From assembly GCA_963834945.1 (NCBI GenBank), contig CAWIDT010000001.1:434001-498000 (forward strand): DNA of 64,000 nt. Reading direction: 5' to 3'. Source of the stretch: R-RK-3 sp963834945. GTDB lineage: Bacteria; Pseudomonadota; Alphaproteobacteria; Rhizobiales; Rhodomicrobiaceae. The translations under genes and the position numbers were made by a program. Below the pieces are notes generated by a model that worked only from the letters and a program-made list of their open reading frames with translations, was not told the DNA's origin and searched no databases. Below, in pieces: positions 18,315 through 29,056 of this stretch (its first letter is position 1; every line of letters starts with the position of its first letter).

Positions 18315-18328
18315 GAGGCGCCAAGTCT

Positions 18329-18347
18329 CGCCTGGTCGCTCCAGGCG
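18329..18347. promoter_or_regulatory. hairpin between pufQ and pufB
   Basis: CGCCTGG-TCGCT-CCAGGCG, a perfect seven-pair stem with a five-base loop, in the 122-base gap before pufB. Such structures mark mRNA processing and stability boundaries in puf operons; no T-run follows, so it is not a terminator. Confidence 0.5.
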
Positions 18348-18436
18348 ATCCGATGCGCCGGTCCGCCGCACGCATCGACCTCGCCGCGCAGGATCCGCCG
18401 CGGTAACAGCCTGGGCTAAACTTGGAGAATAAGCTG

Positions 18437-18644
18437 ATGGCTAATGAAAGGAGTCCCTACAGGACTGACCGAAAGTGAAGCGAAGGAGTTTCATAGCATC
18501 TTCGTGACGAGTTTCGTCATCTTCACGATCATCGCAATCGTTGCGCACATCCTTGTGTGGATGTGGCGGCCATGGTTGCCCGGTCCTCAGGGATATACCT
18601 CGCTGAACGACAGCATCATGCCGTTGCTGTCGCTTTTGACCTAA
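18437..18644 (+). CDS. pufB: light-harvesting complex 1 beta chain (probable one-base indel near the start)
   Basis: LH1 beta polypeptide: TGLTESEAKEFHSIFV, the bacteriochlorophyll-ligating His in VAHILVWMWRPWLPG, then a short C-terminus. The uninterrupted frame starts at ATG 18444 (MKGVPTGLTE) but that ATG lacks a ribosome site. ATG 18437 has GGAG ten bases upstream and reads MANERSP, typical of LH1 beta, then must shift by one base in CCCTACAGG to join TGLTESE. I take 18437 as the real start with a one-base artefact at about 18454. If the sequence is correct, the protein starts at 18444 (66 residues). Confidence 0.9.
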
Positions 18645-18671
18645 TACCGCTAAACCAAACGGAGTTCCACG

Positions 18672-18878
18672 ATGTGGAGACTGTGGCTTCTTTTCGATCC
18701 GCGCCGGGCGCTGATCATGATCTTCGTCTTCCTCTTCGTATTGGCGCTCTTGATCCATTTCATCCTATTGAGCACGGACCGCTTCAATTGGTTGGAGGGA
18801 CCACGTAAGGCGCCTACGACTACGGGCGAGCTGATGCAAACCGTACCAGGTCATCAGCTCCTTCAGAGGATTGGCTGA
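18672..18878 (+). CDS. pufA: light-harvesting complex 1 alpha chain
   Basis: LH1 alpha polypeptide of 68 residues: MWRLWLLFDPRRALIM at the N-terminus, one membrane helix, the bacteriochlorophyll-ligating His in LLIHFILLSTDRFNWL, and a longer polar C-terminal tail (GPRKAPTTTGELMQTVPGHQ). It lies 27 bases after pufB and is followed by a strong intercistronic hairpin. Together with PufB it forms the ring around the reaction centre. Confidence 0.95.
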   Translation: MWRLWLLFDPRRALIMIFVFLFVLALLIHFILLSTDRFNWLEGPRKAPTTTGELMQTVPGHQLLQRIG

Positions 18879-18892
18879 ACGCCGCGATATGA

Positions 18893-18937
18893 GCCCGGCG
18901 GGCGCAACGCGCTGAAATGCAGTTGCGCTCGCCGGCC
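18893..18937 (+). promoter_or_regulatory. pufA-pufL intercistronic hairpin
   Basis: GCCCGGCGGGCGCAAC (18893-18908) pairs with GTTGCGCTCGCCGGCC (18922-18937) over a 13-base loop, 14 Watson-Crick pairs plus one G-U and one mismatch. In Rhodobacter a hairpin at this place protects the upstream pufBA message so that LH1 subunits outnumber reaction-centre subunits. The same job is inferred here from position and strength. Confidence 0.75.
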
Positions 18938-18987
18938 CGTCACGGCAGCAGCCCGAATGCCTGAGCTTTTCCGTCGAGGATCGAACC

Positions 18988-19812
18988 ATGGCTATGCTGA
19001 GTTTCGAAAAAAAATATCGGGTGCGTGGAGGGACGCTCCTGGGCGGCGATCTGTTCGATTTCTGGGTGGGTCCGTTTTACGTGGGCTTTTTCGGAGTGAC
19101 GACAATCCTGTTCGCGACCCTGGGAACGGCGCTCATCGTCTATGGCGCGGCGATAGGGCCGACCTGGAACATCTGGAAGATATCCATCGCGCCGCCCGAC
19201 CTGAAATACGGCCTCGGGCTGGCGCCGCTGAAGGAAGGCGGCCTGTGGCAGGTCATAACCGTCTGCGCGATCGGGGCTTTCGTCTCATGGGCGCTGCGCC
19301 AGGTGGAAATCAGCCGCAAGCTGGGCATGGGCTATCATGTTCCATTCGCCTTTTCCTTCGCGATTCTGGCCTATGTGACGCTGGTGGTGTTCCGCCCGCT
19401 GCTGCTCGGCGCCTGGGGACATGGCTTCCCCTACGGCATTATGAGCCACCTCGATTGGGTGTCGAACGTCGGCTACCAATATCTGCATTTCCATTACAAT
19501 CCGGCGCATATGATCGCCGTGAGCTTCTTCTTTACGACGGCCTTGGCGCTGGCTCTGCATGGCGGCCTGGTGCTCTCCGCCGTCAATCCGAAACGCGGCG
19601 AGCCGGTGAAGACGCCTGATCACGAGAACACCTTCTTCCGCGACACGATCGGCTATTCCATCGGCACGCTCGGCATCCATCGCCTCGGTCTGTTCCTCGC
19701 CATCAGCGCCGCCTTCTGGAGTGCGGTCTGTATCATCATCAGCGGTCCGTTCTGGACGCGCGGCTGGCCGGAATGGTGGAATTGGTGGCTCAATTTGCCG
19801 GTCTGGTCTTGA
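18988..19812 (+). CDS. pufL: photosynthetic reaction centre L chain
   Basis: A 274-residue, five-helix reaction-centre L subunit. N-terminus MAMLSFEKKYRVRGGTLLGGDLFDFWVG is typical. Pigment and iron ligands lie in SHLDWVSNVGYQYLHFHYNPAHM and LHGGLVLSAVNP, and FRDTIGYSIGTLGIHRLG holds the QB-side His. Intact frame, SD GAGGATCG close to the ATG. pufM follows after 15 bases. Confidence 0.98.
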   Translation: MAMLSFEKKYRVRGGTLLGGDLFDFWVGPFYVGFFGVTTILFATLGTALIVYGAAIGPTWNIWKISIAPPDLKYGLGLAPLKEGGLWQVITVCAIGAFVSWALRQVEISRKLGMGYHVPFAFSFAILAYVTLVVFRPLLLGAWGHGFPYGIMSHLDWVSNVGYQYLHFHYNPAHMIAVSFFFTTALALALHGGLVLSAVNPKRGEPVKTPDHENTFFRDTIGYSIGTLGIHRLGLFLAISAAFWSAVCIIISGPFWTRGWPEWWNWWLNLPVWS

Positions 19813-19827
19813 GGCTTGGGGGCAATC

Positions 19828-20811
19828 ATGGCGGAATATCAGAATATCTTCACTCGCGTTCAGGTCCGCGCGCTGCCCGAAATGGGCACGATGCGCGAGC
19901 CGGGCGATGTCTATACCCGCGACGGCGAGCCGTTCTTCAGCTACCTCGCCGGCAAGATCGGCGACGCGCAGATCGGGCCGATCCATCTCGGCGTGCTTGG
20001 CGTCGCCTCGCTGGTCTGCGGCTTCATCGCCATTGAGATCATCGGGCTGAACATGTTCGCCTCGGTCAATTGGGACCCGGTGCAGTTCGTCCGGCAGCTC
20101 CCCTGGTTGGCGCTGGAGCCGCCGCCCCCGCAATATGGGCTGCAGATTTTTCCCCCGCTCAACGAGGGCGGCTGGTGGCTCATGGCGGGCTTCTTCCTCA
20201 CCAGCGCCATCTTGCTATGGTGGGCGAAGGTGTACAACAACGCCCGCGCGCTCGGCATGGGCACGCATGTGGCCTGGGCTTTCGCTTCGGCGATCTTCCT
20301 CTATCTCTCTCTCGGCTTCATCCGGCCGATCCTGATGGGAAGCTGGAGCGAGGCGGTTCCCTTCGGCATCTTCCCGCATCTGGACTGGACCGCCGCCTTT
20401 TCCATCCGCTACGGCAATCTCTTCTATAATCCGTTCCACATGCTCTCCATCGCCTTCCTCTACGGATCGGCGCTGCTGTTCGCCATGCATGGCGCGACCA
20501 TCCTGGCGGTCAGCCAATATGGCGGCGAGCGCGAGATCGAGCAGATCGTCGATCGCGGCACGGCATCGGAGCGCGCCGCCCTCTTCTGGCGCTGGACGAT
20601 GGGCTTCAACGCCTCGATGGAGTCGATCCATCGCTGGGCATGGTGGTTCGCGGTGCTGTGCACGCTGGTTGGCGGCATCGGCATCCTGCTAACCGGAACG
20701 GTTGTCGAGAACTGGTACCTGTGGGCCGTCAAACACGACATGGCGCCGATGTATCCGGCGGTCTTCCCGTCCATCACCGATCCGGCTCTGCAGATCGGAG
20801 GCCAGCCATGA
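19828..20811 (+). CDS. pufM: photosynthetic reaction centre M chain
   Basis: A 327-residue, five-helix M subunit pairing with PufL to bind the special pair, pheophytins, quinones and non-haem iron. Typical segments are MAEYQNIFTRVQVR, FPHLDWTAAFSIRYGNLFYNPFHM and AMHGATILAVSQYGGEREIEQI. The ATG at 19828 is chosen over an in-frame TTG at 19816 because it has a GGGGG-rich ribosome site and the usual N-terminus. It overlaps pufC by four bases (ATGA). Confidence 0.98.
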   Translation: MAEYQNIFTRVQVRALPEMGTMREPGDVYTRDGEPFFSYLAGKIGDAQIGPIHLGVLGVASLVCGFIAIEIIGLNMFASVNWDPVQFVRQLPWLALEPPPPQYGLQIFPPLNEGGWWLMAGFFLTSAILLWWAKVYNNARALGMGTHVAWAFASAIFLYLSLGFIRPILMGSWSEAVPFGIFPHLDWTAAFSIRYGNLFYNPFHMLSIAFLYGSALLFAMHGATILAVSQYGGEREIEQIVDRGTASERAALFWRWTMGFNASMESIHRWAWWFAVLCTLVGGIGILLTGTVVENWYLWAVKHDMAPMYPAVFPSITDPALQIGGQP

Positions 20812-22220
20812 AGATCGCGTTCAACATCGTTGTCACCGTTACGGCGATCTTTCTGCTGTTCCTGACCGTCGGCGTCTTTACCGCGGGCTGGGAACGCCCG
20901 CCGATGGAGACCCGGCAGATCGGCTATCGTGGCACCGGCATGATGCAGATCTCCAATCCGCGCCTTGCCGAGAGCGCGCTGGCCCGGGTCGTGCTTCCCG
21001 AAGTGCAGGACCCGGCCCCCGAAGGCGGCCGGTCGGCCCGCGAGGCCTATCAGAACGTGCAGGTGCTCGGCGATCTCACCGAGGACCAGTTCAACCGGGT
21101 CATGGCCGCGATCACAACCTGGGTGGCCCCCGAACAGGGCTGCACCTACTGCCACAATGTGGAGAACCTGGCCGAGGATATTCCGACCAAGGTCATCGCG
21201 CGACGCATGTTCCAGATGGTCAAATACATCAACCAGGACTGGACCAATCACGTCGCGCAAACGGGCGTCACCTGCTACACCTGCCATCGCGGCAAGCCAG
21301 TGCCCGAGCACATCTGGTTCCGCGAATCGACCGGGATGCACCCGGGTCTGCTCGGCTATGATGCCGGCCAGAACCATCCGGCGCCTTCGGCGGGCATGAC
21401 ATCGCTGCCGCTCGACCCGTTCTCCGAGCAGCTCGACAGCCCCGAGCAAGTCCGCGTCATCGGCACCACCGCGCTGCCGGGGCGCCCCGGCGCCTCGATC
21501 AAGAAGGCCGAATACACCTATGCGCTGATGATCCATATGTCGGAATCGCTGGGTGTGAACTGCACCTTCTGCCACAACAGCCGCGCGTTTCTGTCCTGGG
21601 CGCAGAGCGTTCCGACGCGTCAGCCGGCCTGGTACGCCATCCGCATGGTGCGCGATCTCAACCAGAACTATCTCTCACCGCTGAAATCGGTGTTCCCGAA
21701 GCAGCATCTTGGGCCGCTGGGCGACGCGCCGAAGCTGAATTGCGCCACCTGCCACGCCGGCCAGCCCAAGCCGCTGGGCGGAGCGCAACTCGCCAAGGAC
21801 TACCCTGAGCTGAAATTGGTAACGCTCGAAAAGACTGCCGGCCCCGCGCCGAACACCGTGCCCGCGGAGCCGGAAGCGCAACCTCCGACCGCCGTGCCAC
21901 CTGGGAAGCCACAGCGCGCGGCCCCGGCGGGAACGACGCCGACGACCGAGACGCCGGCGCCGACGCCTCCGCCGGCCGCAACGCCGCCAGCAGCCCAACC
22001 GGAGCCAACCACTCCGCCGGACGCGACGCCGCCAGCAGCCCAGCCGGAGCCAACGCCTCCGCCGGCCGCGACGCCGCCAGCAGCCCAGCCGGAGCCGACG
22101 CCTCCCCCGGCCGCAACGCCGCCAGCAGCCCAGCCGGAGCCGACGCCTCCCCCGGCCGCAACGCCGCCAGCAGCCCAGCCGGAGCCAACCACTCCGCCAG
22201 CTGCGACGACGCCCCAATAG
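20808..22220 (+). CDS. pufC: tetraheme reaction-centre cytochrome c subunit with proline-rich repeat tail
   Basis: A 470-residue periplasmic cytochrome that re-reduces the special pair. Four CxxCH haem motifs: CTYCH (112-116), CYTCH (156-160), CTFCH (252-256), CATCH (312-316). Residues 1-27 are a membrane anchor with no lipobox cysteine, so it is probably held by an uncleaved helix. The catalytic part ends near residue 345; then comes an Ala/Pro/Thr-rich tail whose residues 386-460 are five copies of a 15-residue unit (TPPPAATPPAAQPEP and variants). This tail is far longer than usual for PufC. Last gene of the puf operon; a perfect hairpin follows. Confidence 0.95.
   Translation: MKIAFNIVVTVTAIFLLFLTVGVFTAGWERPPMETRQIGYRGTGMMQISNPRLAESALARVVLPEVQDPAPEGGRSAREAYQNVQVLGDLTEDQFNRVMAAITTWVAPEQGCTYCHNVENLAEDIPTKVIARRMFQMVKYINQDWTNHVAQTGVTCYTCHRGKPVPEHIWFRESTGMHPGLLGYDAGQNHPAPSAGMTSLPLDPFSEQLDSPEQVRVIGTTALPGRPGASIKKAEYTYALMIHMSESLGVNCTFCHNSRAFLSWAQSVPTRQPAWYAIRMVRDLNQNYLSPLKSVFPKQHLGPLGDAPKLNCATCHAGQPKPLGGAQLAKDYPELKLVTLEKTAGPAPNTVPAEPEAQPPTAVPPGKPQRAAPAGTTPTTETPAPTPPPAATPPAAQPEPTTPPDATPPAAQPEPTPPPAATPPAAQPEPTPPPAATPPAAQPEPTPPPAATPPAAQPEPTTPPAATTPQ
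21963..22187 (+). repeat. five 45-base tandem repeats inside pufC
   Basis: Five in-frame 45-base units encode TPPPAATPPAAQPEP-type repeats; copies differ at only a few bases (for example CAACCG/CAGCCG, CCGGAC for CCGGCC). A partial sixth unit leads to the stop. The low divergence implies recent expansion. Confidence 0.9.
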
Positions 22221-22229
22221 GAAATCAGC

Positions 22230-22267
22230 GACCGGGAGCCATGCAATGCAACCCATGGCTCCCGGTC
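22230..22267 (+). terminator. hairpin after pufC
   Basis: GACCGGGAGCCATG (22230-22243) and CATGGCTCCCGGTC (22254-22267) form a perfect 14-pair stem with a ten-base loop, nine bases after the pufC stop. No T-run follows, so it may act as a 3' stabiliser or a Rho-assisted end rather than a classical intrinsic terminator. Confidence 0.75.
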
Positions 22268-22603
22268 CTCGCTGCGATCACTCGCTCTGCCGATCGCGAT
22301 AAGCCGCCAATCGGCCCGCCCCAATCAACCGGCTCGCGGACCTGGCCTCGCCGGCCGCTGTACGGAATCACCACATCATCGTATCTGTCGGGGCTGCCAC
22401 GGCCCTGCATCGGCGATCTGAACCGGCAAATTCCGCGTCAGATCGACACCGCCCAACCGTGTCCATGCCGGCCTCCACCCCCGCCGCGCCGCACCGAAAC
22501 CGCGTCCCTCTCCGTCTCCAGCCGTAGCGCCGAAAACCAAACCGGTATCCACGCCGCCGGAAAATGCTCTAGATTGACGCGCCGCCGCACGGAGTTACTG
22601 CCT
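22268..22603 (+). other. gap between puf operon and bphP
   Basis: 336 bases with no supported gene. The bphP frame stays open leftward across it, but the translation is proline/arginine-rich low-complexity and not conserved-looking. At 22558-22572 GGAAAATGCTCTAGA is a remnant of the same repeat family that occurs at 58506-58732. No TGT-N12-ACA site was found. Confidence 0.6.
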
Positions 22604-24769
22604 ATGTCGATTCGTTTTGCCTCGCCCCCGCCATTCGGAAAAGCCGACCTATCGAATTGCGAACGCGAGCAAATCCAGCTGGCAGGGTCGATCCAGCCGC
22701 ATGGCGCATTGCTCGTGCTGCGAGAGCCCGACCTGACGGTCATCCAGGCAAGCGCCAACGCATCCGCATTCCTCAAACGCCCCAACGGCATCGTCGGAGG
22801 CTCGCTCGGCGAAATGCCTGGTGACCTGCTGGAGCGCATCCAGCCCAACATTCATGAGCCGCTGAACACCATCCCCCTCGCGGTGCGCTGCCGCATCGGC
22901 GATCCCGCCGCGGAGTTCGACGCGCTGCTGCATCGTCCCCCCGCCGGCGGGCTCGTGATCGAGTTGGAACGGGCCGGGCAGTCCGTCGATCTGGCCAGAC
23001 ATGTGGAGAAGGCTTTACCCACCATTCTCGGCACGTCTTCGCTGCGCGAGCTGTGCGACGAGGCGGTGCGGATCGTGCAGGAACTCACCGGCTACGATCG
23101 CGTGATGCTCTACCGCTTCGACGAGGACGGGCACGGACAGGTCTACTCCGAGCAGCGGCGGCCCGACATCGAGCCGTATCTGGGCAATTGGTATCCCGCG
23201 TCCGACATCCCGCAGATCGCGCGCCGGCTCTATGAGCGCAATCGGGTCAGAATGCTGGCGGACGTCTCATACACACCCGTGCCGCTCGTTCCGCATCGCT
23301 CGCCTGTGACCGGCCAGGACCTCGACATGTCGCTGTGCTCGCTGCGCAGCATGTCGCCGATACACATCCAGTATTTGCAGAATATGGGCGTTGCCGCGAC
23401 ATTGGTGGCCTCGCTCGTCGTCGGCGGGCGCTTATGGGGCCTGCTCGCATGCCATCATTATGCGCCGCGCGTCGCTCATTACGAGGTTCGCGCCGTCTGC
23501 GAGTTGCTGGCGGAGACCATCGCCACCCGGATCACCGCCCTGGAAAGCTCCGCCCGCGCCCTGTCGGAGCTGACGGTGCGCCGGCTCGAGGAACGCATGA
23601 TCGAGGCGATCGGCCGGGAGGGCGATTGGAAGGCCGGCCTGTTCGCCAGCCCGCAGCCGCTGCTGCAGCCTCTCAAGGCGACCGGCGCCGCACTGCTCTA
23701 CGACAAACAGATATTCACGGCGGGCGAAGTCCCCGGCACCCACAAGCTCCGCGACATCGGCAAGTGGCTGGACCACAGGCGCCGCCGCCTGATCGCCACC
23801 ACCTCGCTCGGCATGGACGAACCGGATTTCGCCTCGCTGACGCCAGTGGCCAGCGGTTTGGTCGCCGTGCCGGTTTCCAACCATCCCGGCGAATATCTCA
23901 TCTGGTTCAGGCCGGAGCGTGTGCATACAATGACATGGGGCGGCAATCCGTTTAAGCCGTTCATCATCGGCCAGAACCCGCTCGATCTCTCCCCGAGGCG
24001 CTCTTTCGCGAAATGGTACCAGCTTGTGGAAGGCACCTGCGATCCCTGGAGTCCGGCCGACCTTGCCATCGCACAGATGATGGGCGAGACGGTCTCGGAC
24101 GTCGTGCTGCAATTCCGGTCGCTTCGCATGCTGATCATCCAGGATCAGCTGGAGCAGTTGAAAAGCCAGATCAGGCCGTCGGAAGATCTCGTTGTCATCG
24201 CCGACGCCAAGGGCAATGTCGTCCTCACCAGCGAAGCACTGAAGTCGCTGCCGCAAGCGCCAAGGTTTGAGCTGCACAACATTAAGGAACTGCCGCCGCT
24301 TTTCACCGAAGCCGCCGAGATGCGGGATCGGCTGATGGAGCTGATCAGGCAGAAGCGTCCCTGGCGCGGAGAGGTCAAGCTCGAAACCCCATCCGGCACA
24401 AGATCGATGCTGCTGCGCGCCGATCCGGTGCTGTCGGCGCCCGGCCGGGTGCTCGGCTTCGTGCTGCTTTTCCTCGACGTCACCGAGCGCAAGGCGATCG
24501 AGGCCACTCGCCGCCGGCTGCAGGATGGCGTCATCAAGAGCCACGAGATCACCTCCCCGCGCCTCGATCCGGATGCCGACAGGGAATATTTGGAGCTGCT
24601 GTCTTCGCTGGTCGGCAACGCCCAGCGCGCCGCTTTGGAGATCACCGACGGGGTCGATCTGGCCCGCGTGCCGGAGATGCTCGATAGTATCCGGTCGTCG
24701 GTCACGCGCGCCGCCGAGCTGCTTGAGCATGTGATCTGGCACGCAAAGAACAATCCGAAAAGGGATTAG
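22604..24769 (+). CDS. bphP: bacteriophytochrome, PAS-GAF-PHY-PAS with helical output, no kinase
   Basis: A 721-residue red/far-red photoreceptor. Cys19 (in LSNCEREQIQ) is the expected biliverdin attachment site; SIQPHG follows. GAF shows DRVMLYRFDEDGHGQVYSE and the PASDIP motif; PHY carries WGGNPFKP and the tongue PRRSF. After a second PAS (about 525-640) the last 80 residues are helical and contain no HisKA or HATPase motifs. This layout and length match the RpBphP1 type, which binds and antagonises PpsR2 directly in light. Position after puf and the PpsR boxes upstream of crt and bchC support that. A ribosome site is weak; ATG 22604 gives the family N-terminus. Confidence 0.93.
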   Translation: MSIRFASPPPFGKADLSNCEREQIQLAGSIQPHGALLVLREPDLTVIQASANASAFLKRPNGIVGGSLGEMPGDLLERIQPNIHEPLNTIPLAVRCRIGDPAAEFDALLHRPPAGGLVIELERAGQSVDLARHVEKALPTILGTSSLRELCDEAVRIVQELTGYDRVMLYRFDEDGHGQVYSEQRRPDIEPYLGNWYPASDIPQIARRLYERNRVRMLADVSYTPVPLVPHRSPVTGQDLDMSLCSLRSMSPIHIQYLQNMGVAATLVASLVVGGRLWGLLACHHYAPRVAHYEVRAVCELLAETIATRITALESSARALSELTVRRLEERMIEAIGREGDWKAGLFASPQPLLQPLKATGAALLYDKQIFTAGEVPGTHKLRDIGKWLDHRRRRLIATTSLGMDEPDFASLTPVASGLVAVPVSNHPGEYLIWFRPERVHTMTWGGNPFKPFIIGQNPLDLSPRRSFAKWYQLVEGTCDPWSPADLAIAQMMGETVSDVVLQFRSLRMLIIQDQLEQLKSQIRPSEDLVVIADAKGNVVLTSEALKSLPQAPRFELHNIKELPPLFTEAAEMRDRLMELIRQKRPWRGEVKLETPSGTRSMLLRADPVLSAPGRVLGFVLLFLDVTERKAIEATRRRLQDGVIKSHEITSPRLDPDADREYLELLSSLVGNAQRAALEITDGVDLARVPEMLDSIRSSVTRAAELLEHVIWHAKNNPKRD

Positions 24770-24942
24770 CCCGGCTTCACCTCCCCGTGGGAGAGGGGGC
24801 GATCCGGGGCCGCCCTCGGAGCCTATATCGCAGTACGTTAGCGCCTATGCGCGCGGGTGGTTCAATAGCTTACTGATCCCCGTTTTTAAGGGCATTTCGG
24901 GAGAGATAGGCCCCACCTGCCTCCATCTGATCCGATCCCGAT

Positions 24943-25632
24943 TTATCTGCCGGCGTCGGTCTGCGCGGCCGACGCAGCGACCTCCATCGACACCGCGATA
25001 TTCAGCCTGAAGGCTTCGGCGGCTTCCTCCACCACCGCGGCCGAGTCGGCCATCGGTAAGGCGACGCGATCGAATGCGCTCCGGTAGCTTGACTTGAATG
25101 CCTCGATGTCGCCGATTTCGGGGAAATCGTAAAACGATAGCATCCCCGGCGTCAGGGGTAGCGAACGCGCCAGCACGCGCTGCAGGATCCGGCCGCCGCT
25201 CAGGTCGCCCATATACCGCACATAGGCATGCGCGACGAGGCCGGCTCCCCCGTCTCGCGCGCAGCCCGCCACTCTGTCGGCGTAGCGCTCCGCTGCGGCC
25301 AGGACCGGAAGCGCGCGGCGCCAGCCCTCGCCGTGGATCTGGTCGAGATCGGCGCAGATCGCATCCGATCGGAAGAGCACCGGCTCGACAATGACGCTTA
25401 TGTCCGGCGAATGCGCGTGGCGCTCCAGGCCACTTTCGAGCTGCTGATAGGCCGGAAGCAAATTGCGCAGCAGCAGCGCGTAGCCATAAATCGTGGCCTT
25501 GCCACGCAGAAGGTCGCGCACGACGCCGCTGCGCTCCGCCTTCAGATGCAGCACGCGCGTATGGTGCTGCATCCGCTGCACGAGACCGGCTTGTGGCTCG
25601 TTCGGCGGCGCGGGTCGCGAAATGTCAGGCAA
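24943..25632 (-). CDS. hmuO: biliverdin-producing heme oxygenase
   Basis: Heme oxygenase family: TRVLHLKAERSG contains the proximal haem-ligand His, and YMGDLSGGRILQRVL is the distal-helix glycine motif. It opens haem to biliverdin, the chromophore of the convergent bphP. The frame is open to 25794, but GGAGAG lies just before a TTG at 25632, giving a 229-residue product of normal size (MLPDISRPAP); the extra 54 residues are proline-rich and unconvincing. No ferredoxin-type partner is nearby. Convergent with bphP across 173 bases that include a small CTCCC-CGT-GGGAG hairpin. Confidence 0.88.
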   Translation of the reverse strand: MPDISRPAPPNEPQAGLVQRMQHHTRVLHLKAERSGVVRDLLRGKATIYGYALLLRNLLPAYQQLESGLERHAHSPDISVIVEPVLFRSDAICADLDQIHGEGWRRALPVLAAAERYADRVAGCARDGGAGLVAHAYVRYMGDLSGGRILQRVLARSLPLTPGMLSFYDFPEIGDIEAFKSSYRSAFDRVALPMADSAAVVEEAAEAFRLNIAVSMEVAASAAQTDAGR

Positions 25633-26041
25633 GCTTACTCTCTCCTGGGATGGCCACTCATGCGTCTGAGTGCCGGGACTGCGATGGGACGGTGGCGGTG
25701 AACGCGCTGGGGATGGACCTGTTTCATGCGGCAATGGATTGGCGTGCTTTGCCCTGATTTGCTGGACGGGGCGCATATACACACGACTTTGCAAACGCCG
25801 TCAAATCCACACTGTCGCGCCTGTGCCCCCGCAAACGAAAGCCGGGCTCCCAGCGGGGATGCCGACAGACCGCTTGTGCTGCCCGGCTTTGCAACTCGCG
25901 CCAGCGATCATCGTTTCGGTTTGATCGAACGCGAAAGCCGATATGTCGCGGGGACGTGTGCGGCAACCCGCCTTCGGCGGGCGTGATGTTCTGTGGCTAG
26001 GGGAGCTGGTCAAATCACGTAAAATTCCCCATATTGCGCCC
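25633..26041. other. divergent region between heme oxygenase and uvrB
   Basis: 409 bases. The heme-oxygenase frame is open through the first 162 and the uvrB frame through the last 99, but neither extension looks conserved. It must hold promoters for both genes; I could not pick a convincing -35/-10 pair or a LexA-type box. Confidence 0.5.
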
Positions 26042-28396
<2,355 letters not shown>

Positions 28397-29056
28397 CCAC
28401 GTGAACACGCCTTGCAGGCTGGCGTAGCGCTTTGTTCGTATTGCTGTGTTCTGGTAAAAGATAAACTTGCGGTAGCGTGCCGACTTGCTATCATCATCCT
28501 CCAAGCGCCGCTTTCTGCGTGGGGCTAACATCACCTGAGGTTGTCCTCGCAAGCAAGCTTGAAATGATCGCTCTCAACGCGAGCGCCCGTCGACAATGAT
28601 CGACATCAGCCAAGGGTTATTCAGAGCCGGATGAAACCGAAATCCTGGAACTGGTCCCGTCAGCAGACATGGCGCTACAGAACCGGCCAGCCATTGCCTT
28701 CACCGAAATGTCTCCTCCGATCGCCGGTGCGCTGCCGGTGCTCCAAACTGAGGTGCTGACTCGGCGCTCCTCCATGTGAGTCATCAGAGCTGACGCCATT
28801 TTAAAATTGGCAGTGATCGGTTGCGGCCGATCAATTCGACAAGCGTGATGCAATCCGAATTCAAAAAGTGTCTTTTTCTGCTGACATGCTTCGCGGCTCG
28901 GCCGCCCGGCAGGTCGAAGACATCGGTGACCGCTGTCGAAGACAAACATCGGCTGCGCAAACCACAGACATAGTGCAGTAAGACGTTCGAAAAACGAGAA
29001 GCAAATAACCGGCTGCCAATGCAGCCGATAACCCTCACAGGAGGATTATACAACAA
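28397..29056. other. 660-base gene-poor stretch between uvrB and the SET gene
   Basis: It starts with a small hairpin (ACGCC-TTGCAGGCT-GGCGT) that may end uvrB. From 28600 to 28779 one + strand frame is open for 59 codons without a start codon and looks protein-like (EPDETEILELVPSADM, RPAIAFTEMSPPIAGAL), possibly a gene remnant I cannot name. The rest shows nothing I can support. Base composition is visibly less GC-rich than the surroundings. Confidence 0.5.

Noticed and set aside
21963..22187. Regular repeats considered as a CRISPR array
   Set aside because: Units are contiguous, in-frame coding repeats with no spacers.
21800..22324. Glycine/valine repeat frame on the - strand opposite pufC
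   Set aside because: It is only the antisense reading of the pufC tandem repeat (GSGWAAGGVAAGG); no start context.
22362..22378. Possible PpsR site CTGTACGGAATCACCACAT before bphP
   Set aside because: The spacing between TGT and ACA is 11, not 12.
22241..22603. N-terminal extension of bphP from an upstream ATG
   Set aside because: The extension starts inside the puf terminator stem and is low-complexity; ATG 22604 gives the normal phytochrome start.
28617..28949. 110-codon - strand frame in the gap before the SET gene
   Set aside because: No recognisable domain, serine-rich low-complexity tail; the + strand frame there looks more protein-like, though also broken.
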